Shown here: one piece after another, positions 1 to 5,844 of the stretch
Position numbering within the stretch: the first letter of the stretch is position 1
Layout of the letters: each line of letters starts with the position of its first letter
Program-made: the position numbers and the translations under genes
The notes under the pieces: model-generated
Told to the model about the DNA's origin: nothing
What the model saw: only the letters and a program-made list of their open reading frames with translations
Database searches by the model: none
NCBI GenBank assembly: GCA_903869975.1
Contig: CAIQBF010000059.1
Coordinates: forward strand, 1-17,055
DNA: 17,055 bases
DNA from: an uncultured bacterium
GTDB lineage: Bacteria > Patescibacteriota > Minisyncoccia > Phycocordibacterales > UBA9973
Direction: 5' to 3'

Positions 1-440
1 CCGCCCGGATATCCGGGGGTCCAGTCGACAGGATAAACATTGGTCGAGCTCTTAAAATGCTCGTTACCCTTTCCACCTCCGCCACCCACAAGAAGCTTGA
101 TCTTCTGACCTTCTTCGAGAAGCTGGATTTTTTCGGCCGTAGACTTGTTGGTCACGACAGAACCGAGTGGAAGCTTGATCGTGTAGTCGTCGCCGTTTGC
201 GCCGTGTAAGCTGCGCGAGCCTCCTGGCTCACCGTCTTTAGCGCTAAAATGATCAGAGTGTCGGTACTGTGCAAGAAGCTGGTTGTCGCGGACGGCAACA
301 ATGTAGACGTCGCCGCCCTTGCCGCCGTTTCCACCTGCAGGACCACCCATCGGAATAAATTTGTCCCGGCGCCAGCGCACGACGCCGTCACCACCCTTTC
401 CGGCGTTTGCTTTGAAATTAAGTTCGTCTACGAATGCCAT
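1..440 (-). CDS. obg: GTPase Obg/CgtA, N-terminal part (runs off the window)
   Basis: This is the start of an Obg-family GTPase, which binds the 50S subunit and acts in ribosome assembly and stress signalling. The 146 complete codons visible begin MAFVDELNF and contain the glycine-rich Obg fold: GKGGDG near residue 15, MGGPAGGNGGKGGDV at about 31-45, then GEPGGSRSLHGANGDD and GGGGGKGN with the expected spacing. The GTPase domain lies outside the window. ATG at 440 is chosen because the protein aligns with other Obg proteins from its first residues. No Shine-Dalgarno is visible. A weak -10-like TAGAGT (449-454) lies 8 nt upstream and directly abuts a hairpin (454-468). The gene is 82 bp downstream of the MYG1-family gene and may have its own promoter. 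Confidence 0.96.
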   Translation of the reverse strand, partial: MAFVDELNFKANAGKGGDGVVRWRRDKFIPMGGPAGGNGGKGGDVYIVAVRDNQLLAQYRHSDHFSAKDGEPGGSRSLHGANGDDYTIKLPLGSVVTNKSTAEKIQLLEEGQKIKLLVGGGGGKGNEHFKSSTNVYPVDWTPGYPG

Positions 441-453
441 ATAGTGCTACTCT

Positions 454-473
454 ACCCGATTTTCGGGTTTTTT
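454..473 (+). terminator. hairpin with T-tract, plus orientation, in the obg leader region
   Basis: ACCCGA (454-459) and TCGGGT (463-468) form a 6-bp stem with a 3-nt loop, followed by five more T. In the plus direction this has the shape of a small intrinsic terminator, yet both flanking genes are on the minus strand. It may stop antisense transcription arising from obg. Read on the minus strand it is a hairpin with a preceding A-run and no U-tail, just upstream of the obg start. Function is inferred from shape only. Confidence 0.45.
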
Positions 474-522
474 GCTAATTTTCACGTTCTATGGCCTAAA
501 AGTAAGAGGAAAAATACGGAAG

Positions 523-1419
523 TTAGGCGTCCGCCGCAATTTTTGCGAGCGTGAGCGCGCCGTCTTTGGTTTCGGCGACGGCGAGGAAGCAGGCACGGTG
601 ACAGAAGACGGCACCTTTGACGCCGGTGGCTTCTTCGAGCTTTTGGTCGCGTAGACCAGACCATGTTTCGGGGAGAGACTTTCTGTTTTCAAAACCAAAC
701 GGCTTGGAGTGGATGGCCTCTACTTTCCATTTTGTATCGGCCGGACGCAGCGAGACAACATAGAGCGGCTCGGGGTGCGCCATGAGTGTTTCTTGGAACG
801 GATAGTTCCCTTCCATAACGATAATGCGCTTGTCGGCGGCGTTCGCGTATGCGGCTTCCACCAAGCTCTTCGCCTCGAGAACATCCTGCTGTATTACGAT
901 CTCGCGCTTGATGATTTCTTCAGCAATAGCGACGACGCGCAAAAAAATCTCGTCGAACGAGCGCTGATCTTCTTTCCAGGTCGGACGATAGGTGTATAAA
1001 AATCCCTGGAGTGTGAAAGGGGTGATCTCATGGATGGACTGAACGAGAGTGACGCCATTGTCATCAGCGTCGACAGGGCAAACGAGCTTTTGCTCTATGC
1101 GCGCGGCAATTTCGGCCGAGCCGGCGATGTCCGTGCCGTACTTTTTCCAAACGAGGCCGAACGAGGCATACGGAATTCCGTTTGGACGCACACCGCCACC
1201 TTCTGGCATGTGGTGGTCGAAGCGATTTTTTTCTTGGTCGTTGATGCCGCCCACGTCGGCGACATAGTCGGCGGCCGCGATTACCGTTTCGTCTCTCGTG
1301 CGCACGATCCGACCGCGGCCGCCAAGCATAATCTGAAGCGCAGCCGCAGCAAAAACATCATCGGCATGAAATTTGCCGTCGTGCACTACGATTGTCGGTT
1401 TTTTGCTAAAAATTCCCAT
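523..1419 (-). CDS. MYG1-family (UPF0160) metal-dependent hydrolase / exonuclease-like protein
   Basis: The 298-aa product belongs to the MYG1/UPF0160 family, a DHH-related phosphoesterase fold; eukaryotic MYG1 is reported as a 3'-5' RNA exonuclease. The metal-site motifs are in order: HDGKFHADDV at residues 13-22, ADVGG around 54-58, RFDHHMPEGGG at 67-76 (the DHH motif) and VDADDNG at 116-122. Length fits the family's roughly 300 aa. The bacterial substrate is not known to me, so function stays general. The start is 3 bp after the DedA-like stop, which implies co-transcription with the upstream membrane-protein genes. No signal peptide or membrane segment is seen, so it should be cytoplasmic. 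Confidence 0.9.
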   Translation of the reverse strand: MGIFSKKPTIVVHDGKFHADDVFAAAALQIMLGGRGRIVRTRDETVIAAADYVADVGGINDQEKNRFDHHMPEGGGVRPNGIPYASFGLVWKKYGTDIAGSAEIAARIEQKLVCPVDADDNGVTLVQSIHEITPFTLQGFLYTYRPTWKEDQRSFDEIFLRVVAIAEEIIKREIVIQQDVLEAKSLVEAAYANAADKRIIVMEGNYPFQETLMAHPEPLYVVSLRPADTKWKVEAIHSKPFGFENRKSLPETWSGLRDQKLEEATGVKGAVFCHRACFLAVAETKDGALTLAKIAADA

Positions 1420-1422
1420 ATC

Positions 1423-2043
1423 TTATTTCTTTGTATCAGATTTACCTTTGAGCGTCCATTCTTCAGCAAGTTCGATCACAAAATTGATTCCCCTCTGAAG
1501 CACCATAAACCCTACAACAAATCCGACAACAAGCAAACTGAAGTTTCGAAAATTGTGACTAATCTCAAGAGCCTTGGCTGAAAAGAAAAAACCGAGCGAG
1601 AACATCACACCCAGCCAAACCATAGATGAAAGTAACTCCGCTTTCATATACATGCGAAAATCCGCCTTGGCATACCCCGCAAAAATAATGGTTGCGTTGT
1701 TTATTCCGTAGATAAATTTAGAGAGAATAATAGACCAAAAAGGCTTCTCTCGAAAACGCGGCAAGAAATACAATACACGCCGTTCAAAGTACTTAAGGAG
1801 CTTACTATCCGGGAATTTTTTTCCGAGGTAGCGGCCGAGACGATACCCCGCAACCATCTTAAGCACCGCGCCAACCATGATAAGCATGATTGTAACTGGC
1901 ATCGAAAGAATTCCAAGGTGCACAAAGACTCCAGCAATGATCAACGCAATCTCCCCTTCAAGAATAACAAAGAGGAACAACACGCAGTACGATATGAATA
2001 CGTGATCGTAAAAAAATGCTGAAAATGGGTTGAAGAAATGCAT
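1423..2043 (-). CDS. DedA / SNARE-associated (VTT) family membrane protein
   Basis: The 206-aa integral membrane protein has the DedA/VTT layout. A hydrophobic N-terminus contains the acidic ILEGEIALI segment (residues 27-35), followed by a GYRLGRYLGKKF amphipathic segment at 66-77 and the reentrant region LSKFIYGINNATIIFAGYAK at about 108-127. Bacterial DedA proteins are implicated in undecaprenyl-phosphate or phospholipid flipping and envelope homeostasis. The usual family motif around the second reentrant loop resembles RFIPGxR. Here the corresponding residues appear to be K, Y and N, so the conserved arginines are not kept, and I do not claim the standard transport mechanism. It sits 6 bp after the holin-like gene and 3 bp before the MYG1-family gene. 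Confidence 0.82.
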   Translation of the reverse strand: MHFFNPFSAFFYDHVFISYCVLFLFVILEGEIALIIAGVFVHLGILSMPVTIMLIMVGAVLKMVAGYRLGRYLGKKFPDSKLLKYFERRVLYFLPRFREKPFWSIILSKFIYGINNATIIFAGYAKADFRMYMKAELLSSMVWLGVMFSLGFFFSAKALEISHNFRNFSLLVVGFVVGFMVLQRGINFVIELAEEWTLKGKSDTKK

Positions 2044-2049
2044 GGCGTA

Positions 2050-2394
2050 TTACTCGTGATAGAGCACCTTGCCGAGAATCCAATTTACCGCCGAAATGAT
2101 GAGTGCGGCAATAACAGCTCCCTTGAACGAGCCAATCTGGAACCCTGGTATGACATATGCGAGAGCCCAAAGAATTGCTCCATTGAACAAAAGGCCAAAA
2201 ATACCAAGCGTGAGGAGATTGATCGGAAGCGTCAGCAAGCTGATGATCGGCTTAATCGTCATGTTGATAAACATGAGACAGGCGCTTGCGATAAACACAA
2301 TATAGAGCGGCGCAAAAACAATCGTGCTCGGCAACACATACGTCGTAATAATGATCGCGCCCGTAAGTATAAGCCAGTGCCAGATAATTTTCAT
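2050..2394 (-). CDS. PF04020-type four-TM membrane protein (phage holin family 4 superfamily)
   Basis: The 114-aa protein consists almost entirely of four hydrophobic helices. The signature stretch is NMTIKPIISLLTLPINLLTL at about residues 44-63, followed by GIFGLLFNGAILWALAYVIPGF. This matches the PF04020 family, small membrane proteins widespread in bacteria whose role is unknown despite the holin name. The gene begins 12 bp after the yqeY-like stop. There is no Shine-Dalgarno. A loose -10-like TAATTA (2404-2409) overlaps that stop codon, 9 nt before the ATG. It is most likely a housekeeping membrane protein rather than a phage remnant, since no phage genes are nearby. Confidence 0.85.
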   Translation of the reverse strand: MKIIWHWLILTGAIIITTYVLPSTIVFAPLYIVFIASACLMFINMTIKPIISLLTLPINLLTLGIFGLLFNGAILWALAYVIPGFQIGSFKGAVIAALIISAVNWILGKVLYHE

Positions 2395-2406
2395 AGATAT
2401 GTATAA

Positions 2407-2859
2407 TTAAGCAAACAGTCCGTCAACGACTTCTTTGACCACAACTCCATCGGCCTTGCCTTTAAGATCTTTCATGACAGCCGCCATGAGCATACCTTTT
2501 TTTGTCGGATCAGTAATGGCAAGCTCAGCTTGTTTGACCGCAACGACCTTCACAACTTCCTCACGGCTCATAAGCTCAGGCAAAAAAGTCTCGATAACTG
2601 CGAGCTGCGCCTTCTCCTCGTCTGCAAGATCAGGACGTCCACCTGCCGTATACTGCTCGATAGAATCTTTGCGCTGCTTAGAGAGACGGGTAATGACTGC
2701 AAGCGCTTCTTCATCCGAAAGCATCTCTTGCGGTTTCTGGCCTTTCGCAACGAGCTCGTTGGTAAAAGCGGCACTCATACCGCGGTACACCTCAAGCCGG
2801 ACAGCGTCTTTTGCCATCATAGCCTCTTTGATTTTTGCTTTGATATCTTCGTGGATCAT
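2407..2859 (-). CDS. GatB/YqeY domain protein
   Basis: The 150-aa protein begins MIHEDIKAKIKEAMMAKDAV and continues with SDEEALAVITRLSKQRKDSI, QYTAGGRPDLADEEKAQLAV and ETFLPELMSREEV. This is the typical YqeY layout, ending in the VMKDLKGKADG helix region. The domain is shared with the C-terminus of the GatB subunit of Asp/Glu-tRNA amidotransferase and probably binds tRNA, but no catalytic role is established for stand-alone YqeY. An in-frame GTG-to-ATG extension up to 2898 is possible. ATG at 2859 is preferred because family similarity starts there and because an extended -10 element lies just upstream. It is the first gene of the minus-strand string that leads to obg. Confidence 0.9.
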   Translation of the reverse strand: MIHEDIKAKIKEAMMAKDAVRLEVYRGMSAAFTNELVAKGQKPQEMLSDEEALAVITRLSKQRKDSIEQYTAGGRPDLADEEKAQLAVIETFLPELMSREEVVKVVAVKQAELAITDPTKKGMLMAAVMKDLKGKADGVVVKEVVDGLFA

Positions 2860-2868
2860 ATGAGGATT

Positions 2869-2877
2869 AGTATAGCA
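2869..2877 (-). promoter_or_regulatory. extended -10 promoter of yqeY
   Basis: Reading the minus strand, TGC-TATACT is an extended -10 (TGn plus hexamer) separated from the yqeY ATG by only 9 nt. With transcription starting about 7 nt after the hexamer, the mRNA would have almost no leader. No convincing -35 is present, as expected for extended -10 promoters. Confidence 0.6.
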
Positions 2878-2899
2878 CGCCAGATTACGAGCATACATA

Positions 2900-2928
2900 T
2901 TGACTTGTACAGTCCAAGTGCGTAATAT
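2900..2928 (+). promoter_or_regulatory. sigma70-type promoter of a candidate small RNA
   Basis: TTGACT (2900-2905) and TAATAT (2923-2928) are separated by exactly 17 bp, which is close to the sigma70 consensus and the best two-part promoter in the window. The expected start is near 2935-2936. No plus-strand coding gene follows; what follows is a set of hairpins and a terminator. A short inverted repeat, ACTTG (2903-2907) and CAAGT (2915-2919), lies in the spacer and could be an operator, though this is weak. Confidence 0.65.
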
Positions 2929-2935
2929 TATATTT

Positions 2936-2999
2936 ATTGAGAGGTTGCCTCTCTTGCTCGAAAGAGCCCATAGCTGCCGCGAGGCAGCTATTTTATTTT
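2936..2999 (+). ncRNA. candidate ~64-nt structured small RNA
   Basis: Downstream of a near-consensus promoter there are three consecutive perfect hairpins and no reading frame. Hairpin 1 is GAGAGG (2939-2944) with CCTCTC (2948-2953). Hairpin 2 is GCTC (2956-2959) with GAGC (2964-2967), closed by a GAAA tetraloop. Hairpin 3 is a 9-bp stem (2970-2978 with 2983-2991) closed by a GCGA tetraloop and followed by TTTATTTT. Two GNRA-type tetraloops and an ideally placed terminator suggest a real transcript of about 64 nt. I do not recognise the family. Its 3' end overlaps, in antisense, the end of a broken mazF. Alternatively it is a simple terminator cluster. Expression is inferred, not shown. Confidence 0.5.
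2970..2999 (+). terminator. intrinsic terminator closing the candidate small RNA
   Basis: A 9-bp perfect stem (2970-2978 with 2983-2991), closed by the stable tetraloop GCGA, is followed by a T-rich tail TTTATTTT. The tail is only on the plus-strand side, so it terminates plus-strand transcripts. Confidence 0.7.
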
Positions 3000-3211
3000 G
3001 TAGAGCAAATCAAAATATTGTTTTACCTTTTTGTACTCATCGGCCGATAGAAAACAGGCCGCATATAATCCTTACCTTTCCCGTATACTTCAGTACCTAT
3101 ATTGAGACCCACTCGGCACCACCAAATCTCTTTCTCTTTTGGGTGCTGAAAACGAACAAAGGAGTCGATCTTCTTTTTTCGTTGACCCCATCCATCAAAA
3201 TCTTTTTCCAT
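2988..3211 (-). pseudogene. mazF/PemK-type toxin gene, internally deleted
   Basis: From ATG at 3211 the frame reads a convincing MazF/PemK-like N-terminus of the kind common in CPR genomes: MEKDFDGWGQRKKKIDSF, then KEKEIWWCRVGLNIGTEVYG and KGKDYMRPV up to about residue 53. It then loses similarity and stops at 3023. In a shifted frame, codons 3059 to 2988 give LSADEYKKVKQYFDLLYKIK, which resembles the usual C-terminal helix of the same family. About 60 middle residues, the core of the RNase fold, are missing between the two parts. The simplest reading is a deletion of part of the gene with a frame change, so the toxin is dead. No antitoxin gene is adjacent. Confidence 0.7.
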
Positions 3212-3217
3212 CAAATA

Positions 3218-3223
3218 ATCATA
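3218..3223 (-). promoter_or_regulatory. -10-like element of the mazF remnant
   Basis: TATGAT on the minus strand lies 6 nt before the ATG at 3211, the same very short spacing seen at intact genes in this window. It suggests that the 5' end of the gene was once, and may still be, transcribed. Confidence 0.4.
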
Positions 3224-3296
3224 CCTTTTGGCTCATAGGGAAAATATAAAGAAATATTCAAGAAATCTTCACGAAATAGCGTACGAAACGCCGTAC

Positions 3297-3305
3297 TGTT
3301 ATACT
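3297..3305 (+). promoter_or_regulatory. extended -10 promoter of the ExoX-like gene
   Basis: TGT-TATACT is an extended -10 with only 6 nt (CTCTCA) between it and the ATG at 3312. Transcription would start at or next to the A of the ATG, making this a strong candidate leaderless promoter. Confidence 0.65.
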
Positions 3306-3311
3306 CTCTCA

Positions 3312-4028
3312 ATGAATATCGTATTTTTCGACACAGAAACCACGGGCAAAGACCCGAAGGACCTGCTTTGCCAAATTGCGTGGAAAACGGGAGGTGAAAT
3401 GAAATCTGGCCTCTTTAAGCCTCCGTTCCCTATCCCAGCAGAAGCTATGGCGGTGCATCACATCACAAATAAAATGCTCGCGGATAAGCCTGCGTTCAAA
3501 GAAGCACCCGAGTGGAAAGAAATCAAAGATCTTTTTGAACATCCCGAGACTATCGCAGTCGCACACAATGCGAGCTTTGACCTTGGCATGCTTAAGAAAG
3601 AAGATATCGTTCCAACGAATTTCATCTGCACACTCCGCGTCGCGCGTGCATTGGATAGCGAAGGGATCTTTTCTCAATACAAGCTACAGTACCTGCGCTA
3701 CAAGCTCGATCTCGAAGTAGACGGAGTGGCACACAGCGCCGACGGCGACGTACTCGTACTTGAAAAGCTCTTCGAGCGACTGCTTGCAAAGATGGCAGCC
3801 ACGCACGGTTCAGAAGAAGCAGCGATCAAAGAAATGATCGCAATCTCCTCTCGTCCATCGCTTCTCAATACAATCGGTTTCGGTAAGCATGCTGGCAAAA
3901 AAATAAAAGAAATCGCGCAAACCGATCGAGGGTACCTTGAATGGCTGCTCGCAGAAAAACTTAAAAACCCGACAGACGAAGAAGACTGGATTTATACACT
4001 CAAGACGGCACTCGGAAAATTGTTATAA
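3312..4028 (+). CDS. ExoX-like DEDDh 3'-5' exonuclease
   Basis: The 238-aa DnaQ-like exonuclease should remove nucleotides from DNA 3' ends in repair. Exo I is FFDTETTG (D7, E9), Exo II is AHNASFD (D90) and Exo III is AHSADGD (H141, D146), so the DEDDh active site is complete. The C-terminal GFGKHAGKKIKEIAQTDRGY followed by LEWLL (about 189-213) matches the C-terminal domain of exodeoxyribonuclease X, which separates it from polymerase III epsilon. Length is close to E. coli ExoX. The frame stays open upstream to 3228, but the protein family begins at MNIVFFDTE, and a promoter element occupies the upstream stretch. It is followed 9 bp later by rmuC, another nuclease-type repair gene. Confidence 0.92.
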   Translation: MNIVFFDTETTGKDPKDLLCQIAWKTGGEMKSGLFKPPFPIPAEAMAVHHITNKMLADKPAFKEAPEWKEIKDLFEHPETIAVAHNASFDLGMLKKEDIVPTNFICTLRVARALDSEGIFSQYKLQYLRYKLDLEVDGVAHSADGDVLVLEKLFERLLAKMAATHGSEEAAIKEMIAISSRPSLLNTIGFGKHAGKKIKEIAQTDRGYLEWLLAEKLKNPTDEEDWIYTLKTALGKLL

Positions 4029-4029
4029 T
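4021..4029 (+). promoter_or_regulatory. extended -10 promoter of rmuC, overlapping the previous stop codon
   Basis: TGT-TATAAT contains a perfect -10 hexamer at 4024-4029, 8 nt before the rmuC ATG. The TAA stop of the exonuclease gene (4026-4028) lies inside the hexamer. rmuC can thus be transcribed separately, with essentially no leader. Confidence 0.65.
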
Positions 4030-4037
4030 ATACATCT

Positions 4038-5093
4038 ATGCAAACAGCACTCTTCATCGTTCTCGGTATTGTGGTAGGCGTCGCGTGTGCGGCTTTTTTG
4101 CTTCGCAAAAAAGCCGCTCCAGAAGCCCCAAAAGACGACACGGGACTCAAACTCCTTCTCCAGCAAATGAATGAACTCACGCGCACGGTAGATCAAAAGC
4201 TTGGTGAATCCGCAAAAGAAATGAACCAAGCGATGCGCCACCAAGCAAGCGAAAGCACAAAGATCATTCAGGAGGTCACGGAAAAGCTCACACTTCTTGA
4301 TGTAACCAACAAACAAGTCGTCGGCTTCACCGAACAGCTCGAGGAGCTTCAGGACATTCTTAAAAACCCAAAACAGCGCGGCATCCTCGGCGAATACTAC
4401 CTCGAGGCGCTCCTTAAAAACATCCTCCCCGCTGGCTCGTACGAAATGCAGTACGGATTCCCGGATGGGAGCATTGTCGATGCTGCCGTCTTCGTCAAAG
4501 ACAAAGTGATTCCTGTCGATTCGAAATTCTCCCTTGAAAATTACAATCGCCTTTCTGCCGAAAAAGACCCGCTACGCAAAGCAGAGTATGAAAAAGTATT
4601 CGTAAACGATCTCAAGACGCGTATTACAGAGACGTCTAAATATATCCAACCTGAGAACGGCACCATGGAATTTGCTTTCATGTTCATCCCTCACGAAGCT
4701 ATCTACTACGATCTGCTCGTAAACTCAGTTGGCGCATCCGGCGAAGACGGCGCCGAGAACCTCATACAGCGTGCCGCAAGCAAATACAAAGTCATTATCG
4801 TCTCTCCAACATCCTTCCTCGCATATCTCCAGACCGTGCTCCAAGGCCTCCGCGCGCTCCAAATCGAAGAAACAGCAAAGGATATCGTCAAGCGCGTTGG
4901 CGAGCTCGGCAAGCACCTAAAAGCATACGAGGACTACCACGCAAAACTCGGCAATGCTCTTGGTACCGTGGTAAACCACTACAACAATTCGGGTAAGGAA
5001 TTCAAGAAACTCGATAAGGATGTCATGCGTATTACCGATGTAACCCCGGAACTCGAGGCGCTCGCCATTGAAAAGCCTGCCCTAGAGGAATAG
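4038..5093 (+). CDS. rmuC: DNA recombination protein RmuC homolog
   Basis: The 351-aa protein has a single N-terminal membrane helix (about residues 3-22), a helical and probably coiled-coil region (36-95), and the RmuC domain from about 105. Recognisable pieces are NPKQRGILGEYYLEALLKNI, DGSIVDAAVFVKDKVIPVDS, KFSLENY, and SPTSFLAYLQTVLQGLR followed by ELGKHLKAYEDY. RmuC limits inversions at short inverted repeats in E. coli and has a PD-(D/E)XK-like nuclease fold. The acidic and lysine residues in the VDAAVF/PVDSKFS segment fit that active-site pattern. It should be an inner-membrane-anchored cytoplasmic protein. It is shorter than E. coli RmuC (475 aa), mostly in the coiled coil. It is paired with the ExoX-like gene. 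Confidence 0.93.
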   Translation: MQTALFIVLGIVVGVACAAFLLRKKAAPEAPKDDTGLKLLLQQMNELTRTVDQKLGESAKEMNQAMRHQASESTKIIQEVTEKLTLLDVTNKQVVGFTEQLEELQDILKNPKQRGILGEYYLEALLKNILPAGSYEMQYGFPDGSIVDAAVFVKDKVIPVDSKFSLENYNRLSAEKDPLRKAEYEKVFVNDLKTRITETSKYIQPENGTMEFAFMFIPHEAIYYDLLVNSVGASGEDGAENLIQRAASKYKVIIVSPTSFLAYLQTVLQGLRALQIEETAKDIVKRVGELGKHLKAYEDYHAKLGNALGTVVNHYNNSGKEFKKLDKDVMRITDVTPELEALAIEKPALEE

Positions 5094-5096
5094 AAT
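5091..5096 (+). promoter_or_regulatory. -10-like element overlapping the rmuC stop codon
   Basis: TAGAAT starts with the TAG stop of rmuC (5091-5093) and lies 9 nt before the ATG at 5106. It repeats the arrangement seen between the exonuclease gene and rmuC. There is no TGn extension and no obvious -35, so support is moderate. Confidence 0.4.
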
Positions 5097-5105
5097 AGAT
5101 GCTAT

Positions 5106-5555
5106 ATGAAACTCATTCTTGTAATCGCTCTCATTATCGGTGGTTGGTATCTGTATACTTCAAACAAAAAAGAAGTGGACACTGTGGCTACGTCTGTCGC
5201 GACAGCCACGAAAGAAAGCATCGATATTGCTACACAGAAAAGTTTTGGCGGTGTCGGAACCAATGCACGAGTATATTATTTGCGAAATAGGAATTACGGA
5301 AGCTCCGCCAAAAACAGCATCTGCACAGCCTCCACTTCAAACGGCGGTCTCGGCGACATCGTAGGCGCCATGCAGAAACTAGGCAGTACGGTGTCCTGTA
5401 TTGTAGATCCAAACTTCCCCTCCAAGAGCTTCACCCTCACCGTACCCTCAGCTGCGCACAAAGGCCAGCACTACTGTACCGACCAAAACGGATTCATCGG
5501 GCTCATTCCAAGCCTAACGAGCGCTCCATTCTCTCTAGGTTTTGCGTGTAAATAA
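5106..5555 (+). CDS. membrane-anchored pilin-like extracellular protein
   Basis: The 149-aa protein begins with a short hydrophobic helix (about residues 3-18, no basic leader) followed by a polar linker and a compact exported domain. NARVYYLRNRNYG (about 53-65) plus spaced cysteines C73, C98, C124 and C148 resemble the globular part of CPR type IV pilins, with ICTAS, GDIVGAMQKLG, SFTLTVPS and HYCTDQNGF in the usual order. The four cysteines could form two disulfides. Unlike true prepilins there is no leader with a G/A-F cleavage site and E5, so it may be anchored rather than assembled into a fibre. The protein family assignment is by resemblance only. A hairpin terminator follows directly. 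Confidence 0.75.
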   Translation: MKLILVIALIIGGWYLYTSNKKEVDTVATSVATATKESIDIATQKSFGGVGTNARVYYLRNRNYGSSAKNSICTASTSNGGLGDIVGAMQKLGSTVSCIVDPNFPSKSFTLTVPSAAHKGQHYCTDQNGFIGLIPSLTSAPFSLGFACK

Positions 5556-5584
5556 AAACACTACGCAGGGTGTGCATAGTGTTT
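5556..5584. terminator. terminator hairpin shared by two convergent genes
   Basis: AAACACTA (5556-5563) pairs with TAGTGTTT (5577-5584). It begins right after the stop of the plus-strand pilin-like gene. Read on the minus strand the stem is followed by more T (TTATTTA), so it terminates the minus-strand small ORF at 5610-5780 better than the plus-strand gene. Confidence 0.6.
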
Positions 5585-5609
5585 AAAGGTATAGCATCTG
5601 GTGCTTTAC

Positions 5610-5780
5610 CTATTTTTCTTTGAGGTCGTCGTCGCCATCAAAAACATCATCGTTATGAAAATCGTTGGGAAAAATTTTCTCCCTTTGAATTTCATCTGAC
5701 ACTACTGATAATTGTTTTTGACCTGCCTTTTGGGCCTGATCTTTCTCATCGTCAATATTTGGAATTAGATCCTTGACCAT
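5610..5780 (-). CDS. 56-aa acidic hypothetical protein
   Basis: Starting at ATG 5780 the frame encodes 56 residues, beginning MVKDLIPNIDDEKDQAQK and ending FHNDDVFDGDDDLKEK with a TAG stop. Sixteen residues are D or E and the C-terminal third is strongly acidic. There is no membrane segment. Support for a real gene: an AT-rich, promoter-like upstream region and a terminator on the correct strand 26 bp after the stop. I do not recognise a family. It is more AT-rich than its neighbours, which may point to a different origin. It could be a spurious frame, but the flanking signals argue against this. Confidence 0.55.
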   Translation of the reverse strand: MVKDLIPNIDDEKDQAQKAGQKQLSVVSDEIQREKIFPNDFHNDDVFDGDDDLKEK

Positions 5781-5844
5781 AAAATATATAATTTAAAGAA
5801 TGAACAATATATAAAGTATACATCGGAATACGATAATGTCAATA

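Noticed and set aside
1030..1581. 183-aa open frame on the plus strand across the MYG1 and DedA genes
   Set aside because: Opposite strand of two well supported genes; residue composition and lack of motifs mark it as a shadow frame.
2050..2394. Phage holin indicating a prophage
   Set aside because: PF04020 proteins are ordinary chromosomal membrane proteins in many bacteria, and no phage structural, lysis or integrase gene is nearby.
2936..3211. Type III toxin-antitoxin system (RNA antitoxin plus toxin)
   Set aside because: In type III systems the repeat RNA precedes the toxin on the same strand. Here the RNA is convergent, its hairpins are not tandem repeats, and the protein is MazF-like and broken.
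3228..3311. 28-residue N-terminal extension of the ExoX-like exonuclease
   Set aside because: Homologous exonucleases begin at the FDTETTG strand, and the stretch holds an extended -10 promoter.
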